From: UBA961 sp049317525
Lineage (GTDB): Bacteria; Bacteroidota; Ignavibacteria; Kapaibacteriales; UBA961
DNA length: 11,390 nucleotides
Assembly (NCBI GenBank): GCA_049317525.1
Contig: JBMOIC010000040.1
Location: 1 to 11,390 of the forward strand
Direction: 5' to 3'
The notes below the pieces were generated by a model, which searched no databases, was not told the origin of the DNA, and saw only the letters and a list, made by a program, of their open reading frames with translations. Position numbers and translations under genes: made by a program. How positions within the stretch are numbered: position 1 is the stretch's first letter; each line of letters opens with the position of its first letter. This document shows, in pieces, positions 6,806 to 11,390 of the stretch.

Positions 6806-7864
6806 ATGAAAAAAATTACTATTTATATTGTATTGATTCTAACTGTATCTATAGGAATATGGTTTGGTATCAAAGATTCATCTATTCCCGATATTTCAAA
6901 AAATAAACGATTATTAAGTCCAATTGCATCTACGTATATTATAGTTAAAGATACAATTCTTACAAGATTGCTTCATGTTTCAGGCTCATTACTTCCTCAA
7001 GATGAAATTGCGATTGCTCCAGAAATTAGTGGAAGAATTAAAAGATTATTTATTAATGAAGGCAGTTTTGTTCAAAAGGGAAGTGTCCTTGTTAAACTTG
7101 ACGATGCCGAATTACAGGCACAATTAAGTAAAGTAAAAGCATTAATCGATTTAGCAGAAATCAATGCAAAAAGAGAAAAAGAACTTTTAAAAGGTGGTGG
7201 TACCAGCGCTGAATTACTTGAAAGAGCCGATAATACTGTCCTGACGCTGCAATCAGATTTTCAAATATTGAAAGCAGCTATTGCTAAAACAGAAATCAAA
7301 GCTCCTTTCTCTGGAACTATTGGCCTAAAAGAAGTAAGCGAAGGAAGTTTTGTATCACCAGGTACTAAAATCTCTTATTTGGTAAATTCTTCCCCCATAA
7401 GAATTGAATGTTCTATTCCAGAAAGATATACTCCTTTAGTTAAAAAAAATATGAAAATTCAATTCCATGTATATGGAAATGAACAATCGTTCGAAGCTAA
7501 AATTAGTGCAATAAATCCAATGATTGATCCAATTTCGAGAACAACAAAGATCATTGCGCTGTATGCAAATAAGAAAGAAGAATGTAAGCCAGGAGCTTTT
7601 GCAGACATAGAAATTCCTTTATCAGTAGAAGAAAAAGCTATCATGATTCCAAATGAGGCAATAGTACCAGATATTCGAGGTTTACGAGTTTTTTTATTAA
7701 AACAAGGGAAAGCAAAGCCTAAACCTATAGAAGCTGGAATGAGAACTGCTTCTTCATTAGAAATTATAAAAGGTTTGAATATAGGGGATACTGTATTAGT
7801 TGCCGGAGCTTCTTTAATGAAACCAGGTAGTAAAGTTAAAGCTAAACCAATGTATATGAAGTAA
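6806..7864 (+). CDS. RND-type efflux periplasmic adaptor (membrane fusion protein)
   Basis: Periplasmic adaptor of 352 residues. Such proteins link an inner-membrane RND (or sometimes ABC) transporter to an outer-membrane channel. Residues 1-21 form an N-terminal membrane anchor or uncleaved signal; there is no lipobox Cys. The first half of the lipoyl domain is at 66-100 (IAPEISGRIKRLFINEGSFVQKG). A short alpha-helical hairpin with coiled-coil character covers about 101-162, and the second lipoyl half is IKAPFSGTIGLKEVSEGSFVSPG (164-186). The beta-barrel at about 196-275 includes the typical DPISRTTKI (241-249) and KPGAFADIEI (261-270) segments. The membrane-proximal domain spans about 276-346 and contains IPNEAIV and GLNIGDTVLVAG. 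The short hairpin fits RND adaptors of the AcrA/MexA type rather than long-hairpin HlyD. No pump or TolC-like gene is within the window; the neighbours are aspS upstream and a DUF2203 gene 6 bases downstream. Substrate is unknown. Confidence 0.9.
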   Translation: MKKITIYIVLILTVSIGIWFGIKDSSIPDISKNKRLLSPIASTYIIVKDTILTRLLHVSGSLLPQDEIAIAPEISGRIKRLFINEGSFVQKGSVLVKLDDAELQAQLSKVKALIDLAEINAKREKELLKGGGTSAELLERADNTVLTLQSDFQILKAAIAKTEIKAPFSGTIGLKEVSEGSFVSPGTKISYLVNSSPIRIECSIPERYTPLVKKNMKIQFHVYGNEQSFEAKISAINPMIDPISRTTKIIALYANKKEECKPGAFADIEIPLSVEEKAIMIPNEAIVPDIRGLRVFLLKQGKAKPKPIEAGMRTASSLEIIKGLNIGDTVLVAGASLMKPGSKVKAKPMYMK

Positions 7865-7870
7865 ATAGAT

Positions 7871-8269
7871 ATGAAAAAATACTTTACCTCTCAAGAAGCA
7901 ATAGCTACATTACCATTAGTAAAAAGTATTGTCAAAGATATTTTACGTTTTGGATCAGCATTAAAAGATCGAGCTTCCTTTGTTATTTCCAGTGGTTTAG
8001 GAAAGCCCGAAGATGATGAAGATTGTATAGCTTTAGCCGAATCTCTGCAAGATTTATATATAGAATTAGAAGAATTAGGCTGTGAGTACAAAGATTGGAG
8101 CTATTCAGTTGGGCTTGTAGATTTCCCTTCATTATTAGAAGGAAATGAAATTCTTTTATGTTGGCGTAGTGATGAAGAAACGATAAGCCATTATCATGGA
8201 ATGTATGAAGGGTTTTCTAGAAGAAAGCCTCTGCCTTCTGTTTATAATAGTTCCTTTTATAAAGATTAA
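7871..8269 (+). CDS. DUF2203 family protein
   Basis: Small soluble protein of 132 residues that matches the uncharacterised DUF2203 family. The N-terminus KYFTSQEAIATLPLVKSIVKDI (3-24) is the family's FTxxEAxxxLPxVxxxVxxI helix. A second long helix (about 52-70, ALAESLQDLYIELEELG) is followed by the conserved block GLVDFPSLLEGNEILLCWRSDEE (81-103), SHYHG (106-110) and GFSRRKPL (114-121). Conserved Asp84, Cys97, Trp98, Arg99 and His109 might form a binding site, but no function is established to my knowledge. The family normally has GE after LCW(R), here SDE, and ywH where this protein has HYH. The length is typical and there is no signal or membrane segment. It lies 6 bases after the adaptor gene and 18 bases before argD, so it is presumably co-transcribed. 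The context gives no clear functional hint, since its neighbours serve unrelated pathways. Confidence 0.85.
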   Translation: MKKYFTSQEAIATLPLVKSIVKDILRFGSALKDRASFVISSGLGKPEDDEDCIALAESLQDLYIELEELGCEYKDWSYSVGLVDFPSLLEGNEILLCWRSDEETISHYHGMYEGFSRRKPLPSVYNSSFYKD

Positions 8270-8287
8270 ATATTTAGAACATATACT

Positions 8288-9472
8288 ATGAGTACAGATA
8301 TAATTAGCCGAGAACATGAAGTATTATTTCAAAATTATCGAAGATTACCTATAGAATTAGACTACGGTAAGGGATCTTATATCTACGATATATCAGGAAA
8401 GAAATATTTAGATTTTCTTAGTGGTATTGCTGTAAATGCATTAGGACATAGCCATCCTAAACTTGTTGATGCAGTTGTGAAGCAAGCACAAAAGGCTATG
8501 CATGTTTCAAATTTCTTTTATCAAGAACCGCAGATAAGACTGGCTGAGCTGATATGTGAATTAGGTGCTTATCAAAGAGTATTCTTTAGTAATTCAGGTG
8601 CTGAAAGTTTTGAAGGAGCAATTAAAATTGCAAGGTTATGGGGTTCTAAACATAATAAAACAGATATTTATGCTTTCCATGGTGGATTTCATGGTAGAAC
8701 ATATGGCTCTTTAAGTTTAATGGATAAAGCAATTTATCGAGACGGAATGGGGCCATTTTTACCAAATATGCATGTACTTCCTTTTAATGATATCGATGCA
8801 CTTTATTCCTCTATTAATGAACATACATGTGCGGTAGCTTTAGAATTTTTACAAGGTGAAGGCGGAATTATTCATGCTGAACCAGAATTTATAAATGCTC
8901 TAGAATCATTAAAAGAACAATATAATTTTTTGATCATTGCAGATGAAGTTCAAGCAGGTGCAGGAAGAACAGGATCTTTCTTTTACTTTGATAAATATCT
9001 TATAAAACCTGATATTGTTGTGATGGCCAAAGGTATGGGCGGCGGGCTTCCATTGGGAGCAATTGTGACAACAGATGAATTGTCTGGTTATATCGAAAAA
9101 GGAATGCATGGAACCACCTATGGAGGCAATGCGCTGGCATGTGTAGCGGGTATTGTTGTAATGGAAGAACTTAAAAATGGTGTGCAACAACATGCAAAAG
9201 AAATGGGATGTTACTTAAAAGATGCACTATATGAAGTGCAAAAAGAATTTTCTGACCACATAATAGAAATTAGAGGATGTGGATGTATGCAAGGAATAGT
9301 TCTTAAGTATGAGGCATCAGTATTAGTAACAGAATTATTAAAGCATAATATTATAACAAATGCAACTGCAATCAATGTATTGCGATTATTACCTCCATTA
9401 ACAATATCAAAAGAAGAAATTGACGAATTTATTGATGGCTTAAAAATATCCCTACAGTCACTGAAACAATAA
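8288..9472 (+). CDS. argD: Acetylornithine aminotransferase (class III PLP-dependent)
   Basis: Cytoplasmic PLP enzyme of 394 residues. It most likely interconverts N-acetylornithine and N-acetylglutamate 5-semialdehyde in arginine biosynthesis; some homologues also act on succinyl-diaminopimelate or ornithine. The fold's landmarks are in order: YIYDISGKKYLDFLSGIAVNALGHSHP (31-57), SNSGAES (101-107) for phosphate binding, AFHGGFHGRTYGSLSL (129-144), EFLQGEGGI (186-194), IIADEVQAGAGRTG (216-229) with Asp219 facing the PLP nitrogen, and AKGMGGGLPLGA (247-258) with Lys248 as the Schiff-base lysine. HGTTYGGNALAC (274-285) and NVLRLLPPL (363-371) complete the active site. The close fit to ArgD (394 residues, LQGEGG, GTTYGGNxLAC) favours it over GABA or ornithine aminotransferase, but substrate cannot be proved from sequence. 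SNSGAESFE replaces the more usual CNSGAEANE, a mild variation. No other arginine genes are adjacent; it appears to be the last gene of the aspS unit. The next 112 bases contain the ffh promoter. Confidence 0.9.
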   Translation: MSTDIISREHEVLFQNYRRLPIELDYGKGSYIYDISGKKYLDFLSGIAVNALGHSHPKLVDAVVKQAQKAMHVSNFFYQEPQIRLAELICELGAYQRVFFSNSGAESFEGAIKIARLWGSKHNKTDIYAFHGGFHGRTYGSLSLMDKAIYRDGMGPFLPNMHVLPFNDIDALYSSINEHTCAVALEFLQGEGGIIHAEPEFINALESLKEQYNFLIIADEVQAGAGRTGSFFYFDKYLIKPDIVVMAKGMGGGLPLGAIVTTDELSGYIEKGMHGTTYGGNALACVAGIVVMEELKNGVQQHAKEMGCYLKDALYEVQKEFSDHIIEIRGCGCMQGIVLKYEASVLVTELLKHNIITNATAINVLRLLPPLTISKEEIDEFIDGLKISLQSLKQ

Positions 9473-9519
9473 GATTTTATCTATATTTTTTCTAATTACA
9501 TACATTTTCATATAAATTC

Positions 9520-9550
9520 TTGTTAATACGTTATAATTACTTTATTTTTG
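9520..9550 (+). promoter_or_regulatory. Bacteroidota-type promoter of ffh-rpsP
   Basis: TTG (9520-9522, preceded by C) is followed after 20 bases by TATTTTTG (9543-9550), an exact TAnnTTTG element. The -7 element ends 34 bases before the ffh ATG. A conventional TATAAT also occurs at 9532-9537 but has no -35 box at a proper distance. The leader contains a small possible hairpin, GGC (9564-9566) pairing with GCC (9571-9573). The rest of the 112-base gap after argD is A/T-rich, with a T-run near 9485-9491 but no stem before it. Confidence 0.5.
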
Positions 9551-9584
9551 TGGCTCACTATTTGGCATTTGCCGGAAATTAGAA

Positions 9585-10943
9585 ATGTTTGAGAATTTAC
9601 AAAGCAAGCTTGAATCTGCCTTAAAACGTTTACGTGGGCAGTCTAAAATTACAGAAGAAAATATACAAGAAGCCCTGGTAGAAGTGCGTAATGCATTGCT
9701 AGATGCTGATGTTAATTTTTCTATTGCTAAGGAATTTATAGAAACAGTTCAAGTAAAGGCGCTGGGTTTGGAGGTAAAAGGAAATATTTTACCTGGACAA
9801 ATGATAGTAAAATTGATTCATGATGAACTTGTTGAATTGATGGGTAAAGGTAAATCTGAAATTAATTTTAATTCTTCTCCTCCAACAGTGATTATGGTTG
9901 CTGGTTTGCAAGGATCTGGTAAAACCACTTTTTGCGCAAAATTAGCATTATATCTAAAGAAAAAAGGACGTCAACCATTATTAGTAGCTGGCGATATTTA
10001 TCGTCCTGCTGCGGTTGACCAATTAAAAATGTTAGGACAGCAAATTAATGTTCCGGTATATTTTTCTGAAGGTAAAAATCCGGTAGAAATATCAAAAGAG
10101 TCTCTTGGTTATGCTAGGAATTATGCTCGTGACGTCATCATTATCGATACTGCAGGCCGCCTTACGATAGATGAGCAGATGATGCAAGAAATTGAGCACA
10201 TTAAAACTGAAACTAAACCACGCGAAATTTTATTCGTATGCGATGCCATGACAGGCCAGGATGCTGTAAATACTGCCAAAGCATTCCATGATCGTTTGTC
10301 TTTGACTGGTGTTGTTCTTACAAAATTAGATGGTGATACTAGGGGTGGTGCTGCACTATCAATTAAGAAAGTAGTTGGCCAGCCAATTAAGTTTGTTGGT
10401 GTTGGAGAAAAGGTTGAAGCATTAGAACAATTTCATCCTGATCGTATAGCTTCTAGAATATTGGGAATGGGTGATATTATTACCCTTGTAGAAAAGGCCC
10501 AACAGGAGATTGACGATAAGGAAGCAGAACGTTTAGAAGAAAAAATCCGTAAAAATCAATTTACACTTCAAGATTTCTTGGAGCAATTACGGGTGATAAA
10601 GAAAATGGGTTCATTAAAGGATCTTCTCGGCATGATCCCTGGAATGGACCGAGCCATGCAAAATGTTCAATTGGATGATAAAGCATTCGGAAAAGTAGAG
10701 GCAATTATTTTGTCTATGACTAAAGAAGAACGTAATAATCCTAGAATCTTGGGTGGCTCTCGTAAAAGAAGGATTGCATTAGGTAGTGGGTCATCAATCA
10801 GCGATGTCAATCGTTTATTGACACAATTTGAAGACATGCAAAAAATGATGAAAAATATGTCTCAAAACCAAAATAATCCTATGCAAAAACTTCGTGGAAT
10901 GAAAATGCCGAATTTCAAAATACCTACCGGATTCAGACGCTGA
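9585..10943 (+). CDS. ffh: Signal recognition particle protein Ffh (SRP54)
   Basis: SRP GTPase of 452 residues. With SRP RNA it binds signal sequences of nascent membrane proteins and targets the ribosome to FtsY and SecYEG. The N domain is at 1-95 (ALVEVRNALLDADVN, 30-44). The G domain carries G1 GLQGSGKTT (107-115), the SRP-specific GDIYRPAAVDQL (136-147), G3 DTAGR (188-192), G4 TKLDGDTRGGAALS (246-259) and the closing GVGEKVEALEQFHPDRIASRILGMGD (272-297). The M domain follows, with the finger-loop region IKKMGSLKDLLGMIPGM (338-354) and the RNA-binding helix-turn-helix RRIALGSGSSISDVNRLL (395-412). It ends in a short Met-rich tail. The length is normal. Arginine codons are dominated by CGT, unlike the AGA-rich neighbours upstream, as expected for higher expression. 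No SRP RNA gene is recognisable in the window. rpsP starts 42 bases after the stop on the same strand. Confidence 0.98.
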   Translation: MFENLQSKLESALKRLRGQSKITEENIQEALVEVRNALLDADVNFSIAKEFIETVQVKALGLEVKGNILPGQMIVKLIHDELVELMGKGKSEINFNSSPPTVIMVAGLQGSGKTTFCAKLALYLKKKGRQPLLVAGDIYRPAAVDQLKMLGQQINVPVYFSEGKNPVEISKESLGYARNYARDVIIIDTAGRLTIDEQMMQEIEHIKTETKPREILFVCDAMTGQDAVNTAKAFHDRLSLTGVVLTKLDGDTRGGAALSIKKVVGQPIKFVGVGEKVEALEQFHPDRIASRILGMGDIITLVEKAQQEIDDKEAERLEEKIRKNQFTLQDFLEQLRVIKKMGSLKDLLGMIPGMDRAMQNVQLDDKAFGKVEAIILSMTKEERNNPRILGGSRKRRIALGSGSSISDVNRLLTQFEDMQKMMKNMSQNQNNPMQKLRGMKMPNFKIPTGFRR

Positions 10944-10960
10944 AGTACCGGATTTTATTC

Positions 10961-10980
10961 ACCCTTAACTTGAGTAGGGT
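10961..10980 (+). repeat. Short inverted repeat just upstream of the rpsP start
   Basis: ACCCT (10961-10965) and AGGGT (10976-10980) can pair as a five-base stem with a ten-base loop, ending five bases before the rpsP ATG. In mRNA this could partly occlude the ribosome-binding region of rpsP or set the ffh/rpsP ratio. A five-base stem is weak and could arise by chance. No T-tract follows, so it is not an intrinsic terminator. Confidence 0.25.
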
Positions 10981-10985
10981 ATCTC

Positions 10986-11390
10986 ATGGTAAAACTTCGT
11001 TTACGCCGTAAAGGCCGTAAGAAAGCACCAACGTATGATATTGTAGCCGTCGATAGTCGTTCACGTCGTGACGGTGATTTTTTGGAACGTGTTGGATATT
11101 ATGATCCAATGCATAAGCCATCAACTTTGAATTTTAAGCATGATAGAGTAATCTATTGGCTAAATACTGGCGCCCAGCCTACTGACATCGTTCGCTCTTT
11201 AATGAGTGTTGATGGTGTTATGCTTCGCCGCCAAATGGAATTCAAAGGTAAAACAGCAGAAGAAATTGAATTAGCTATTGCTAAACACAAAGAAAATGCT
11301 ACTGCTCGTTATCTTCGTAAACAAGCTTCTCGCTTAGCTCGTAAAAATGCTCCTCCTACACCAGTCGAAGAAGCAGCACCAGTTGTAGAA
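10986..11390 (+). CDS. rpsP: 30S ribosomal protein bS16, 3' end beyond the window
   Basis: The frame is open from ATG to the window edge, giving 135 residues and no stop. bS16 is an assembly protein of the 30S subunit body that binds 16S rRNA. The start MVKLRLRRKGRKKAPTYDIV (1-20) and then AVDSRSRRDGDFLERVGYYDP (21-41) are the family signature. LNFKHDRVIYWLNTGAQPTDIVRSLM (48-73) completes the roughly 80-residue core. From about residue 85 a basic helix (ARYLRKQASRLARK, 107-120) runs into an Ala/Pro/Glu-rich tail. Bacterial bS16 is usually about 80-90 residues; long tails of this kind occur in Bacteroidota and relatives. The arginine codons in the core are almost all CGT or CGC, consistent with high expression. 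The ATG at 10986 gives the exact family N-terminus. No strong Shine-Dalgarno precedes it (only AGTAGGG 7 bases upstream). It is probably co-transcribed with ffh; rimM and trmD often follow but are outside the window. Confidence 0.96.
   Translation, partial: MVKLRLRRKGRKKAPTYDIVAVDSRSRRDGDFLERVGYYDPMHKPSTLNFKHDRVIYWLNTGAQPTDIVRSLMSVDGVMLRRQMEFKGKTAEEIELAIAKHKENATARYLRKQASRLARKNAPPTPVEEAAPVVE

Noticed and set aside
9481..9500. T-run after argD as an intrinsic terminator
   Set aside because: No G/C-containing stem precedes the T-run, so only an A/T-rich spacer can be claimed.

Overview
The window is AT-rich and gene-dense; no gap exceeds about 115 bases. It looks like a chromosomal segment from a member of the Bacteroidota/Chlorobiota/Ignavibacteriota group (FCB superphylum). 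Three things point there. A large secreted protein ends in a type IX secretion sorting domain. Two promoters fit the TTTG / TAnnTTTG pattern of Bacteroidota-type sigma factors. No start codon has a clear Shine-Dalgarno sequence. The lineage is an inference; ffh next to rpsP recalls the Chlorobi side of the group.

Left block (81-3929, minus strand): maf (nucleotide pyrophosphatase) lies upstream of a 1056-residue multidomain exoprotein: signal peptide, unassigned N-terminal region, SGNH-type esterase domain, right-handed beta-helix, type IX sorting domain. The exoprotein appears to have its own promoter in the 66-base gap, with a perfect inverted repeat inside the promoter spacer.

Middle (4028-4948): a small polytopic membrane protein reads rightward. 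It resembles the acyltransferase PlsY but lacks its catalytic motifs. Its stop codon lies 3 bases from the end of a convergent gene for a small lipoprotein. That lipoprotein gene is divergent from aspS.

Right block (5024 to the end, plus strand): aspS, an RND-type periplasmic adaptor, a DUF2203 protein and argD follow at gaps of 3, 6 and 18 bases, so they are probably one operon. A second transcription unit starts at a good promoter match at 9520-9550 and carries ffh (SRP GTPase) and rpsP (ribosomal protein bS16). rpsP has a C-terminal extension and runs off the window end.

Most of the window is housekeeping: translation, protein targeting, arginine biosynthesis and nucleotide-pool sanitation. 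I see no mobile element, CRISPR array, tRNA, rRNA or defence system. The items most worth a second look are the motif-stripped PlsY-like protein, the esterase/beta-helix exoprotein with its altered SGNH residues and possible operator, and the adaptor that has no pump beside it.
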